The notes under the pieces: generated by a model
What the model saw: only the letters and a program-made list of their open reading frames with translations
What the model was told of the DNA's origin: nothing
The model's database searches: none
Part shown: positions 23,735 through 32,293 of the stretch, piece by piece
Layout of the letters: the number at the start of each line of letters is the position of its first letter
How positions within the stretch are numbered: the stretch's first letter is position 1
DNA from: Pelobacter sp.
GTDB taxonomy: Bacteria; Desulfobacterota; Desulfuromonadia; Geobacterales; Pseudopelobacteraceae
Reading direction: 5' to 3'
DNA length: 47,883 nucleotides
NCBI GenBank assembly: GCA_030824515.1
Contig: JAVBXN010000037.1
Location: forward strand, 1-47,883
Made by a program: the position numbers and the translations under genes

Positions 23735-25255
23735 ATGAAGAAACCTGTAAACTCGCTTTCGATTCTTTTCTCCGCTTCCGAGGCCGCCCCCTTCGCTAAG
23801 GAGGGCGGCCTCGGTGATGTTGTCGGCGCATTGCCCAAGTATCTGGCCCGTATGGGACATGATGTCAGAATAGTTCTCCCCCGCTATTACTGCGTGGATC
23901 CGCTGAAATACGGTCTGCGCATGCTGCCCGGAACACTGGTGGTGCCAATGGGCATCACCGGGCACCAGTATTGCGGCGTCTGGGAAGGGCGCCTGCCGGG
24001 TTGCGATGTGCCGGTCTACTTCCTGGAACACGAGGGGTACTACGGCCGTTCCGGACTCTACCAGCAGGAGGGCGAAGGGTACCTGGACAACGACAACCGC
24101 TTCGTGTTCCTGTCCAAGGCTTCGCTGGAACTGTGCAAGATGCTGAACTGGTCGCCGGACGTGGTACATGCCCATGACTGGCATACCGGCGTGATTCCGG
24201 TGCTGCTGAACACCTCCTACCTGCATGACCGCTACGTCGGTAACGCCGCCTCTCTGCTGACCCTGCACAACATGCAGCACCAGGGCAATTTCTATCCCGG
24301 ACTGATGGATGTGCTCGGTATCGGCTGGAAACATTTCAATTACCTGGAACTGGAGAAGGACGATCAGGTCAACCTGCTGAAGGGGGGGCTCTACCACGCC
24401 ACCTTGCTGAATACGGTCAGCGAAGAGTACTCGCGGGAAATTCAGACCGAGGCCTTTGGCTGGGGACTGGAAGGCGTGGTGCAGGAACGGGCCGCGGATC
24501 TGAGCGGCATTTTGAATGGCGTGGATTACGAGGAGTGGAATCCGGAGACCGATCCGTTCATCGCCGCCAACTTTAGCTCGCGCACCGTGAAAAAGGGGAA
24601 GGCGGCCTGCAAGCGCGATCTGCAGGCAGCGCTGGGACTGCCGCAGCGCGACGACGTGCCGTTATTCGGCGTTGTTTCGCGGATGGTAAAACAGAAGGGC
24701 ACCGACCTTCTGGCCGAGGCGATTCATAACATCCTGGAGATGGACGTACAGTTTGTCGTGATCGGTAATGGCGAGCCCTGGGCGCATTTCTATTTCGGCG
24801 ACATCGCCGCGTTGTATCCAGAAAAGTTCGCCTGCTACATCGGTTACAACGAGGCACTGGCCCACAAGGTCGAGGCCGGCGCCGATTTTTTCGTGATGCC
24901 ATCCTCATTCGAGCCGTGCGGGCTGAACCAGATGTACTCTCTGGCTTACGGTACGCCGCCGATCGTGCGCTCCACCGGCGGACTGGCCGACAGCGTCGAG
25001 AACTTCAACGAGGCGGTTCTGTCCGGTGACGGTTTCAAATTCTGGAGCCATTCCGCCACGGCGCTGTTTGACACGGTCGGCTGGGCGGCCTGGACCTTCT
25101 TCAATAACCCCAAGGGACTGGCCGCGCTGCGTAAAAACGGCATGAAGAAGCGCTTTACCTGGGAAGTAGCCGCAAACAAATACGACGAACTCTACCACTT
25201 GGCCATCCTGCGCCGGAGAGGTACGGAATACTACCGCAACCGATTCGGGGGGTGA
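23735..25255 (+). CDS. glgA: glycogen (starch) synthase, ADP-glucose type
   Basis: 506 residues, GT5 family. It extends alpha-1,4-glucan from ADP-glucose. The donor-binding loop AKEGGLGDVVGALPKYLA carries Lys22; VVHAHDWHTG, the nucleotide-binding VVSRMVKQKGTDLLAEAI and the C-terminal MPSSFEPCGLNQMYSLAYGT (acidic plus E-x7-E region) are present. It is close behind transaldolase, linking central sugar metabolism and carbon storage. No other glg gene is in the window. Confidence 0.95.
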   Translation: MKKPVNSLSILFSASEAAPFAKEGGLGDVVGALPKYLARMGHDVRIVLPRYYCVDPLKYGLRMLPGTLVVPMGITGHQYCGVWEGRLPGCDVPVYFLEHEGYYGRSGLYQQEGEGYLDNDNRFVFLSKASLELCKMLNWSPDVVHAHDWHTGVIPVLLNTSYLHDRYVGNAASLLTLHNMQHQGNFYPGLMDVLGIGWKHFNYLELEKDDQVNLLKGGLYHATLLNTVSEEYSREIQTEAFGWGLEGVVQERAADLSGILNGVDYEEWNPETDPFIAANFSSRTVKKGKAACKRDLQAALGLPQRDDVPLFGVVSRMVKQKGTDLLAEAIHNILEMDVQFVVIGNGEPWAHFYFGDIAALYPEKFACYIGYNEALAHKVEAGADFFVMPSSFEPCGLNQMYSLAYGTPPIVRSTGGLADSVENFNEAVLSGDGFKFWSHSATALFDTVGWAAWTFFNNPKGLAALRKNGMKKRFTWEVAANKYDELYHLAILRRRGTEYYRNRFGG

Positions 25256-25318
25256 TGGGGCAGGCCGGCCATCATGGTTCGGTTACCTTGCCGTGTGGTC
25301 CATTCCGGAATTCAGGAT

Positions 25319-25621
25319 TCAGGCGTCAGTGCAGATGAATCGCCGGCAGATTTCCGGCCGCGCTTCATAGATCCGGCAGCGCCCGTCACTGAGAAATTCG
25401 CAGTTGTAATCGATCAGCAGGCGGTGCGGACCGGTCAGGGAGAGTTGCAGGCGGTTGGCTCCCAGCTGTTTAAGGCGCTCGAACTCTTCCCAAGTGAGTT
25501 CAACATCGGAGAATGAGCGGCAGCAGTCCCCGCCGCAGCTGCAGCAGCGTTGATCGCCATCCTGGGGGTGGTCGAGAAGCATTCCGTGACGCCTTGCTTT
25601 CGAGCGGCTGATGAAGAGCAT
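25319..25621 (-). CDS. YkgJ-type Cys-cluster (zinc/iron-chelating) protein
   Basis: 100 residues from ATG 25621, supported by AAGGAGGGCC upstream; the frame runs further up to 25816 but overlaps the divergent gene. Eight or more Cys in the family pattern: CCSCGGDCC (about 26-34), DYNCEFLSDGRCRIYEARPE and ICRRFIC. This matches the YkgJ/UPF0153 domain thought to bind Zn or an Fe-S cluster. The partner protein is unknown. Confidence 0.8.
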   Translation of the reverse strand: MLFISRSKARRHGMLLDHPQDGDQRCCSCGGDCCRSFSDVELTWEEFERLKQLGANRLQLSLTGPHRLLIDYNCEFLSDGRCRIYEARPEICRRFICTDA

Positions 25622-25724
25622 CGTGGCCCTCCTTGCAGCTGAAATTCCGGATCGGAAGTGTGGAAACATTTTAGCATGAAGCTGCGTGTTTGCAAGGCAA
25701 TTACCGGGCGGGAAGACACTTCGA

Positions 25725-26675
25725 ATGAACCAGATCTCTTTTGCAAAGTTTCTTGAAAAGTATCCCGTGATCCTCGGTGAAGGGGCGGTCATCGAGCGTC
25801 TGCGACGCGACGGCAAACTGGAACTCGACCCTTACCTGGTCAACTCGGCTTTTATCTATCAGGACGCGAAACGGTCGGCGCTGGAAGCCATCTGTCGCCA
25901 GTATCTGGATATAGGCCGCGAGTTCAATCTGCCGCTGCTGATTTCAACGCCGACCTGGCGGGCAAACAGGGAAAGGATCGCTGCGGCCGGCCTGGCCGGA
26001 GTCGATGTGAACGGCGATAACGCCAGGTTTCTTGATGCGCTGCGGAACAGTTATGAAGAATACGCCGCCAAGGTTGCCATCTGCGGCCTGATGAGCTGTC
26101 GCGGGGATGCCTACAACCCGGCCGATGCCATGGCAGTTGACGAAGCGCGTGAGTTTCACTCCTGGCAGGCCGCTAAACTGGCCGATGCCGGCGTCGACTT
26201 CCTGCTCGCCTCCACACTCCCGGCCTTAAGCGAGGCCACCGGCCTGGCACAGGCTCTGGCCGCCACCGGCCGTCCCTACCTCATCAGCTTCATTGTTCGC
26301 CCCGATGGCACACTGCTGGACGGCACGCCTTTGAAAGATGCCGTCACCGCCATCGACGCTGTTGTTACACCATCCCCCCTGGCCTATCTGCTCAACTGCA
26401 CCCACGCTTCTTTTGCCAGGGCCGCGCTTCTGCACAAGACAAATTCTTCGGACTCGGCTCGTCAACGGATCATTGGCCTGCTGGCCAATACCGCCTCACT
26501 CAGCCCGGAAGATCTTGACGGCAGCGTCAGCCTGGTGGAGGAAGAACCACTGATCTTCGGCAGCAGTGTCGCCGGCCTGCACAGTGAACTGGGGCTGAAG
26601 ATTCTGGGCGGTTGCTGCGGGACCGACGATCGGCACATCCACGCATTGGCCGCACGACTTGCAACCGGAGCCTGA
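25725..26675 (+). CDS. homocysteine S-methyltransferase family protein
   Basis: 316 residues from ATG 25725 (an in-frame start at 25686 lacks the family N-terminus). TIM-barrel S-methyltransferase with zinc thiols: Cys in LLNCTHASF (about 224) and the pair in GGCCGTDDRHIHAL (about 298-299). It begins with EKYPVILGEGAVIERL as in the family. It probably moves a methyl group from a methylated thiol, sulphonium or betaine donor to homocysteine; the donor cannot be read. It stands between two Cys-cluster genes. Confidence 0.85.
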   Translation: MNQISFAKFLEKYPVILGEGAVIERLRRDGKLELDPYLVNSAFIYQDAKRSALEAICRQYLDIGREFNLPLLISTPTWRANRERIAAAGLAGVDVNGDNARFLDALRNSYEEYAAKVAICGLMSCRGDAYNPADAMAVDEAREFHSWQAAKLADAGVDFLLASTLPALSEATGLAQALAATGRPYLISFIVRPDGTLLDGTPLKDAVTAIDAVVTPSPLAYLLNCTHASFARAALLHKTNSSDSARQRIIGLLANTASLSPEDLDGSVSLVEEEPLIFGSSVAGLHSELGLKILGGCCGTDDRHIHALAARLATGA

Positions 26676-26687
26676 GAGGCAAATCTG

Positions 26688-26981
26688 ATGGCAATCATGA
26701 CAGGAACCGAAAACATGCCATGCCGAACCGGCTGTGCCGCCTGCTGCATTGCGCCGTCGATCTCGTCGGCGATTCCTGGCATGCCGGGAGGCAAACCGGC
26801 CGGGGTGCGCTGTCCGCAGTTGACGCCGGACAACCTCTGCCTGATCTTCGGACAGCCGGAACGGCCGGCGGTCTGCGGCAATTTGCGCCCCAGTTCCGAG
26901 ATGTGCGGCAGCAGTGATGTCGATGCAATGAAAAAACTGACCGACTGGGAGCGCATCACCAGACCAGACCAGTCCTCATGA
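26688..26981 (+). CDS. YkgJ-type Cys-cluster protein
   Basis: 97 residues. The N-terminal PCRTGCAACCIAPSIS and later GVRCPQLTPDNLCLIFGQPE and PAVCGNLRPSSEMCGS form the cysteine pattern of the YkgJ/YcgN-like zinc/iron-chelating domain. GAGAGGC precedes ATG 26688, 13 bp after the methyltransferase stop, so co-transcription is likely. Different from, but related to, the minus-strand protein at 25319-25621. Confidence 0.8.
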   Translation: MAIMTGTENMPCRTGCAACCIAPSISSAIPGMPGGKPAGVRCPQLTPDNLCLIFGQPERPAVCGNLRPSSEMCGSSDVDAMKKLTDWERITRPDQSS

Positions 26982-27049
26982 CCAGAAAACTCCCCTGATT
27001 TCATCTGCGGACTTGAACCGACGGCTGCCACTGTGGTATCAATAACACC

Positions 27050-27379
27050 ATGAATATCATTTCACCCGAACTCTTCCTGTTGTCCCTCTTCGTCCTGAAC
27101 ATACTGCTGATACTGGTGGACGCTTCACTCGGCTACCATCTCGCGCCCCGCCTTCTGCTGCTGTCCGGCCAGGATGATCCGGAACTGCGAGAATCATCGG
27201 TGCGCTCGGTCCGCGGCATGCTGACGCTGCTGGTGGCCTTGTACATGTTTCTGAATTGCCTGGGGTATTTTCGCGGTAACAGCATTCTGGTATTGATCGT
27301 CACCGCGATGATCGTTTTTGATCTGGGCGGGCAATTCTATCTGAGACGGCGCTCCGGGCGAGGTGGAGAGCATTCATGA
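27050..27379 (+). CDS. small three-helix membrane protein, unknown
   Basis: 109 residues with three hydrophobic segments (about 6-28, 56-74, 78-97) and a short basic tail (RRRSGRG). No family recognised. It overlaps the thioesterase start by 4 bp (ATGA), so the two are translationally coupled and may act together, for example by tethering lipid metabolism at the membrane; this is inference. Confidence 0.65.
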   Translation: MNIISPELFLLSLFVLNILLILVDASLGYHLAPRLLLLSGQDDPELRESSVRSVRGMLTLLVALYMFLNCLGYFRGNSILVLIVTAMIVFDLGGQFYLRRRSGRGGEHS

Positions 27380-28125
27380 ACGGTCCGTTGCTGGAACAGA
27401 GCTTCGATATCAGGCCACACGAGGTCGATACCCGTGGCAAGCTGCGGCCGGTAACCCTGATGGCCTACATGCAGAACGTGGCTTCGGAACATGCCACGCA
27501 GTTGGGGGTCTCCGTCAGGAACCTGCAGGCTTCGGGGCTGACTTGGGTCATGTCGCGGGTACATCTGCTGATGGTGCGTTATCCGCGCAGCGGAGAGCTC
27601 GTCACGATCCGCACCTGGCCGGTGACGCGCGAAGGCCTGTTTTCGATCAGGGATTTTGAATTGCTGGATGGTAGGGGGGAGAGAATCGGGGCGGCCACGA
27701 CTTCCTGGGCGGCGCTGGATCTGGTCAGTCGCCGTCCGGTCCGGCTCAACGAACGCCTGCCGCACTATCCACTGCGACCGGTACGCGCGCTGGAGGACAG
27801 CTTTGCCACTCTGCCGGTTCTGGAAAATCCTGAAACCAGGCTCTGCCTGCCGGTGCTGCGGGCTGACCTGGATCTCAACCAGCATGTCAACAACACCGTC
27901 TATGCCGGTTGGGGGCTGGAAGCGGCTCCGCAAACGGTTGCGGACAACTGTCAGCCGATCGAAATCGAAATCGGTTTCCGGGCCGAAGCCTATTACGGGG
28001 ATTCGATTGTTTCGCTCTGTGCGGCAGAACGGGAAGACGGCCTCTGTCTTCTGCACCGCATCGAAAATTCCGCAAGCGGCCTGGAAGTGGCCCGCCTGCG
28101 GACCCGCTGGAAGTCGATCGGCTGA
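27376..28125 (+). CDS. acyl-ACP thioesterase (FatA/FatB family)
   Basis: 249 residues made of two hotdog folds. It hydrolyses acyl-ACP to free fatty acid and ACP. The N-terminal EVDTRGKLRPVTLMAYMQNV and the catalytic region LDLNQHVNNTVYAGW (Asn/His of the NxHxxN type) fit bacterial FatA/FatB-like enzymes. WVMSRVHLLMVRYPRSGELV is another family segment. Chain-length preference cannot be read. It ends 8 bp from the convergent OmpH-like gene with no obvious terminator between. Confidence 0.9.
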   Translation: MNGPLLEQSFDIRPHEVDTRGKLRPVTLMAYMQNVASEHATQLGVSVRNLQASGLTWVMSRVHLLMVRYPRSGELVTIRTWPVTREGLFSIRDFELLDGRGERIGAATTSWAALDLVSRRPVRLNERLPHYPLRPVRALEDSFATLPVLENPETRLCLPVLRADLDLNQHVNNTVYAGWGLEAAPQTVADNCQPIEIEIGFRAEAYYGDSIVSLCAAEREDGLCLLHRIENSASGLEVARLRTRWKSIG

Positions 28126-28133
28126 ATTTTCAG

Positions 28134-28796
28134 TTATTTCTTTGGCCCGGCGGCGTTCAGCGACTTGATCAAAGCATCGGTGACGTCCTGGGCATCGACG
28201 GTATTGCCCACATACAGCAACTCCTTCTTTACAACTATCACCGCAAAATCGTTGGCCTTGCCGTGCTCGGCCGCGGCCTTTTCCATATCCTCGTAAAGCG
28301 CCTTGGTCTCTTTTTCCTGCAACTTGTAGAGTTCTTCTTCCGAGCCGCGGGCAAACTTCTGGAAATCTTCCAGCTTTTTCTGGAATTCCTTGGATTTTGC
28401 CTCGCGCTGCTGGGGTGTCATCACCGGCAGCTTGGCTTCGATCGAAGTCTTGAACTTCTCAATCTGTTTCTTTTTGCCGTCAATCTTGGCCTGCAACGCG
28501 TCCTTTTTGGAGTTCAGCAGCGCTTTCAGCGCTTTTCCACGATCGGAGTCGCCGGCGATACGGGCGATATCCACATAGCCGAGTTTCGGGCTCGGAAGCG
28601 TCGCGGCTGCATCGGCCGGTTTTGCCGGCGGTACTATGGCCGGTGCCACGGCCTGTGCCTGTGGAACCACAACCGCGGCGGGGGCCGGAACGGCAGTTTT
28701 TGGTTCCGTTGCGGGAACATTGTCGGCGGCGTTGGACAGGGCTGGCAGCACGATAATCATCGCGATCAACAGTTGTTTCATAAACTTGCTGTGCAT
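28134..28796 (-). CDS. OmpH/Skp-like periplasmic chaperone
   Basis: 220 residues from ATG 28796 (GAGAG upstream; an in-frame ATG at 28829 is further out). Signal peptide about 1-23 (ends SNAA), then a Pro/Ala/Val-rich linker (about 25-70), then an OmpH domain beginning KLGYVDIARIAGDS with long coiled-coil helices (about 90-185) and the closing AVIVVKKELLYVG. Skp-type proteins hold unfolded outer-membrane proteins in the periplasm. The long low-complexity N-terminal linker is unusual for Skp. Confidence 0.85.
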   Translation of the reverse strand: MHSKFMKQLLIAMIIVLPALSNAADNVPATEPKTAVPAPAAVVVPQAQAVAPAIVPPAKPADAAATLPSPKLGYVDIARIAGDSDRGKALKALLNSKKDALQAKIDGKKKQIEKFKTSIEAKLPVMTPQQREAKSKEFQKKLEDFQKFARGSEEELYKLQEKETKALYEDMEKAAAEHGKANDFAVIVVKKELLYVGNTVDAQDVTDALIKSLNAAGPKK

Positions 28797-28966
28797 GGCA
28801 TCTCTCGTTTCGTGGAATAGTGGAACCATGGCAGCATAAAGCGATTGCCGATTGGACGCAATACAAAATGACGCAGCAATGAGTGCTCTCCGCCTAATTA
28901 AAAAAAACCGGGCCGACTGGCCAGCCTTATGAAGTTCAAACCGGGATCACCAAATGAAGCTGCTTT

Positions 28967-28994
28967 TTGCAAAAGATACGCCTTATGTTATCTT
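28967..28994 (+). promoter_or_regulatory. promoter for macro-domain gene
   Basis: -35 TTGCAA at 28967-28972, 16-bp spacer, -10 TATCTT at 28989-28994, predicted start near 29001, followed by AGGAGG before the GTG at 29034. Confidence 0.45.
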
Positions 28995-29033
28995 TGACAC
29001 GTTCATTCAATTATCCGATTCAGGAGGCACACC

Positions 29034-29555
29034 GTGAAAGCTGAGATCAAGATCGTTCAGGGGGACATCACGACGCTGGATGTGGATGCGATCGTCAATG
29101 CCGCCAACAACACGCTGCTGGGGGGTGGCGGTGTCGATGGCGCGATCCACCGCGCCGCTGGTCCGCAACTGTTGCAGGAATGCGCCGGACTGGGTGGCTG
29201 CGAAACCGGAGATGCCAGGATCACCGCCGGTTACAGGCTGCCGGCGCGGCATGTGATCCACACCGTCGGGCCGGTCTGGCACGGCGGCGACAAGGGTGAA
29301 CCGGCGCTGCTGGAATCGTCCTATCGCCGCTGTTTCGAGCTGGCCCGCCTGCAGGGTCTCAAGAGCATCGCATTTCCCGCGATCAGCGCCGGTGTCTACG
29401 GCTATCCCATGCGGGCGGCCGCCGAAATCGCGCTTAAGGCCGCCCTGGCGGCGATCACCGAAAACCCGGGACTGGAGCGGGTCGTTTTTGTCCAGTTCAA
29501 CGATGCCGCCCAGCAGGTCTACCTGGAGGCGGCGGCAAGGATCGGGATACGTTAG
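29034..29555 (+). CDS. macro-domain protein (O-acetyl-ADP-ribose deacetylase type)
   Basis: 173 residues from GTG 29034 with CAGGAGGC upstream. A single macro domain: [20 protein letters not shown], the catalytic loop [23 protein letters not shown] and [12 protein letters not shown], as in YmdB/MacroD. It binds ADP-ribose and probably removes acetyl from O-acetyl-ADP-ribose or ADP-ribose from proteins. Single-gene unit ending at a strong shared terminator. Confidence 0.94.
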   Translation: MKAEIKIVQGDITTLDVDAIVNAANNTLLGGGGVDGAIHRAAGPQLLQECAGLGGCETGDARITAGYRLPARHVIHTVGPVWHGGDKGEPALLESSYRRCFELARLQGLKSIAFPAISAGVYGYPMRAAAEIALKAALAAITENPGLERVVFVQFNDAAQQVYLEAAARIGIR

Positions 29556-29574
29556 GGATATCTTGCACAGGCAC

Positions 29575-29613
29575 AAAAAAGGGCGCTCCCATGACCGGGA
29601 GGCGCCCTTTTTT
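29575..29613. terminator. strong bidirectional terminator
   Basis: A6 (29575-29580) and a GC-rich arm (29581-29590) pair with 29597-29607 and T6, giving T-runs on both strands. It ends both the macro-domain gene and the oxidase/ctaB operon. Confidence 0.92.
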
Positions 29614-29631
29614 CATGGCCAGAGAAGGTTC

Positions 29632-30462
29632 CTAGTAAAAACTCTTCTGGGCGGCGATCATCAGTGTCACCAGCAGCGGAAAGAGATTCAGGCAGAAGAA
29701 AACGGTCTTTTCGGAGCGGAGCAGGGCCAGCGTGATCATCGGCAGGATCAGCAGCGCGAAACAGGTTGCGATGCTGCGCGAAACCAGGCCGAAGGCCGGC
29801 AACAGCATGGTCGCGCTGACCATCGCCACGGTCCAGAGGCCGAAGAGGCCGATGAATAAGGTGTCAACAGTTGCCGCCGTCAGCAGCGGAAATCCGGCCT
29901 TGCGATAGTCATCGGCATGCCGGCGCTGGAAAAGCCAGAAATGGGGGATCTGCCAGAGGTAGAGCAGCCCGGCCAGCAGCATGATACGATAGTCTTGGAT
30001 GCTCCCGCCGGCGCAGCTCCAGCCGATAAACGGCGGCAGCGCTCCGCATACGGCCCCGGCGGCCAGCGCATACGGGGTGCGCCGTTTCAGGGGGGTGTAG
30101 ACGCACAGGTAGCAGAGGATTCCGCCGCCCCCCAGCAGTGCCGGCGCGCTCCCTCCGGCGGCCGCCAGCAGCAGTATCCCACCCAGCACGACCGCAGCGC
30201 CAATCAGCGTTGCCATTGCCGGCTGCATGTTGCCCCGGGCTACCGGCCGCAGCCTGGTGCGGAGCATCAGCCGGTCCGCTTCGAACTCCAGGGCCTGGTT
30301 GAGCGCCGATCCACCAGCGGCCAGCAGGGTTATACCGGCAAAGACCAGCCAGGGCAGGCTGCCGCCGGTCGGCCCCGGAAAGAGCATGACACCGCCGGCG
30401 GCCGCGATTCCGTTCAGCATCGACAGGCGCGGGCGGAACAGGCTGGCCAGGGAGCGGGTCAT
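29632..30462 (-). CDS. ctaB: protoheme IX farnesyltransferase (haem O synthase)
   Basis: 276 residues with about 8 membrane helices, UbiA prenyltransferase family. It farnesylates haem B to haem O for the aa3-type oxidase. The prenyl-diphosphate-binding loop is ALNQALEFEADRLMLRTRLR; the usual Asn-x3-Asp-x-Asp-x-Asp pattern is present with two Asp changed to Glu and the last Asp kept. It overlaps ctaC by 4 bp. It seems a short CtaB, and haem A synthase (ctaA) is not in the window. Confidence 0.88.
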   Translation of the reverse strand: MTRSLASLFRPRLSMLNGIAAAGGVMLFPGPTGGSLPWLVFAGITLLAAGGSALNQALEFEADRLMLRTRLRPVARGNMQPAMATLIGAAVVLGGILLLAAAGGSAPALLGGGGILCYLCVYTPLKRRTPYALAAGAVCGALPPFIGWSCAGGSIQDYRIMLLAGLLYLWQIPHFWLFQRRHADDYRKAGFPLLTAATVDTLFIGLFGLWTVAMVSATMLLPAFGLVSRSIATCFALLILPMITLALLRSEKTVFFCLNLFPLLVTLMIAAQKSFY

Positions 30463-31373
30463 TTCAGCCCCCTCAGGTATTGTACGATGGCCCGCAACTC
30501 ATCATCCTTGAGCGTGAAAGGAGGCATGATCGGAGGGAATCCTTTGACCAGATCCGCGCCCGGTTCCAGGATGGAGCGCCGCAGGTAGGCTTCGTCCGCA
30601 ATCACGACCCGCCCGGCGCCGTTGGTCTCGACCGTGACACTCCTGCCCCAGATCCCCTTCAAGGTCGGTCCGACCCTGGCGCTGCCGTCCTCGGAGTGGC
30701 ATCCCAGGCAACCATGCTTCTCCAGCAACTCGTGCCCCGGGTGCTCCTTCTGTTCCTCGCCACTTTTTTCATGTTCCATCCACGCGGCGAATTCCGCCTC
30801 GGGCAGCGCCTCAACGGTGCTGATCATGGCCGAATGGCTGGTGCCGCAGTACTGGGAACAGAACAGGTCGTAGCTGCCAGCTTTCGAGGCCACGAACCAG
30901 GCGTGGTTCTTCATGCCCGGCACCACATCACGCTTGACCCGGAAGGCCGGCAGGAAGAAGCCGTGGATCACGTCCTGCGATACCAGGTTGACCCTGACCG
31001 GTCTGCCGACCGGCACATACAGTTTCGGGCTGGTGACCCCGTTCGCATAGCTGAAGCTCCAGGACCACATGCGGGCGGTGGCGGTCACCTCCATGGCCTC
31101 CTCGGGGACGTTGCGCAGTGTGAGGTAGCCGGACCAGCCGTAGTAGAACATGGCCAGCACCAGCATGGTCGGCAGAACGGTCCAGATGATCTCCAGCCAG
31201 AGGTTGCCCTCTGCTTTCGAAGTCGCCTCCGGCGCTTTTGAACGGTGGTAGCGCACGACAAAATACAGCATCGCAGCGGTGATGCCGATCAGCAGCACCA
31301 GGCAGGCCCCGAAGATGAACATGAAGACCGGATCGATCGCTTCGGTTGTGGTCATCAGACGCGCAGGGTTCAC
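30459..31373 (-). CDS. ctaC: cytochrome c oxidase subunit II with fused cytochrome c (caa3)
   Basis: 304 residues from GTG 31373 (ATG 31355 is an alternative). Two membrane helices (about 15-40 and 62-80), a CuA domain with His137, Cys172, Cys176, His180 and Met183 (CSQYCGTSHSAM), and a C-terminal cytochrome c with Cys222, Cys225 and His226 (HGCLGCH) and the axial Met in FPPIMPPF. The fused haem c marks a caa3 oxidase that takes electrons directly from a soluble or membrane cytochrome. It sits between subunit IV and ctaB. Confidence 0.95.
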   Translation of the reverse strand: MNPARLMTTTEAIDPVFMFIFGACLVLLIGITAAMLYFVVRYHRSKAPEATSKAEGNLWLEIIWTVLPTMLVLAMFYYGWSGYLTLRNVPEEAMEVTATARMWSWSFSYANGVTSPKLYVPVGRPVRVNLVSQDVIHGFFLPAFRVKRDVVPGMKNHAWFVASKAGSYDLFCSQYCGTSHSAMISTVEALPEAEFAAWMEHEKSGEEQKEHPGHELLEKHGCLGCHSEDGSARVGPTLKGIWGRSVTVETNGAGRVVIADEAYLRRSILEPGADLVKGFPPIMPPFTLKDDELRAIVQYLRGLK

Positions 31374-31400
31374 AATAGTCCCTCAGCTCGGAAATACTTG

Positions 31401-31679
31401 CTAACGGTAGAGCACATCGAAAAAGGTCAAGCCGATAAATATGGCCAGGGTCAGCAGCGCCAGGAACAGCAGCCAGCGCAAAAGGCGTCCCTCGTACTTC
31501 ATGTGCATGAAGAAAGCGATCACCAGCCCGGCCTTGGCACAGGCGATGGTCAGTGCTGCGAGCACCTTGTAGCCCCCCAGTTCGACGCGGGTGATGGCGA
31601 CGGTCAACGCGGTCAAGAGCAGCAGAACCAGCCAGATGCCGGTCAGCTTGCGGTAGCTGATGATGTGATGTTCGTTCAT
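31401..31679 (-). CDS. ctaF: cytochrome c oxidase subunit IV
   Basis: 92 residues with three membrane helices and the signature GLVIAFFMHMKYEGRLLRW of the prokaryotic COX4 family. It is a small accessory subunit in the membrane complex, 11 bp downstream of ctaE. Confidence 0.9.
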   Translation of the reverse strand: MNEHHIISYRKLTGIWLVLLLLTALTVAITRVELGGYKVLAALTIACAKAGLVIAFFMHMKYEGRLLRWLLFLALLTLAIFIGLTFFDVLYR

Positions 31680-31690
31680 TGCCGAACCCT

Positions 31691-32293
31691 TTAAAGAACC
31701 AGGTAATACAGCGGGAAGATGAAAATCCAGATCAGGTCCACCAGGTGCCAGTAGAGCGCCCCATTTTCCAGCAGGATGTAATCGCTGGCATTGACCGCGC
31801 CGGATCTGGCCTTGAGCGCGATCCAGGCCAGCAGCAGCGCGCCGATGACGACGTGCAGGCCATGGATGCCGGTGGTGATGTAGTACAGGCTGAAAAAGAC
31901 CGATTCGCCCGGCGGCCCGCTTTTCAGCTGCTCAGATCCGGGATAGATGCCGTGGCCGATCTTGGCGCTCCACTCGAAGTATTTTATGGACATGAAGCCT
32001 GCGGCGCAGAGGATCGTGCCGCCGATCATTGCCATGACCCGCCTTGTCTCCCCGCGCTGCGCGGCGGTGACCGCCATGGCGACCGACAGGCTGCTGGTCA
32101 GCAGTATCACGGTGTTAGCCGCTCCCAGGGTCCAGTCCAGTTGCCTGCCGGCCGTGGCAAACTCGTGCGGGTAGCGCTTGAGGTAGACCGCGTAGAGCAG
32201 GAACAGCCCGCCGAACAGCAGCAGTTCGGTGAACAGGAACAGCCACATGCCGAGCTTGGCGCCAAAGTAGTCTTTATGGGCTGTCTGGTTCAT
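31691..32293 (-). CDS. ctaE: cytochrome c oxidase subunit III
   Basis: 200 residues with five membrane helices, the short five-helix form found in caa3 oxidases. Family segments include GMWLFLFTELLLFGGLFLLY, YYITTGIHGLHVVIGALLLAW and NGALYWHLVDLIWIFIFPLY. Starts within the ctaD stop (4-bp overlap). Confidence 0.94.
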   Translation of the reverse strand: MNQTAHKDYFGAKLGMWLFLFTELLLFGGLFLLYAVYLKRYPHEFATAGRQLDWTLGAANTVILLTSSLSVAMAVTAAQRGETRRVMAMIGGTILCAAGFMSIKYFEWSAKIGHGIYPGSEQLKSGPPGESVFFSLYYITTGIHGLHVVIGALLLAWIALKARSGAVNASDYILLENGALYWHLVDLIWIFIFPLYYLVL

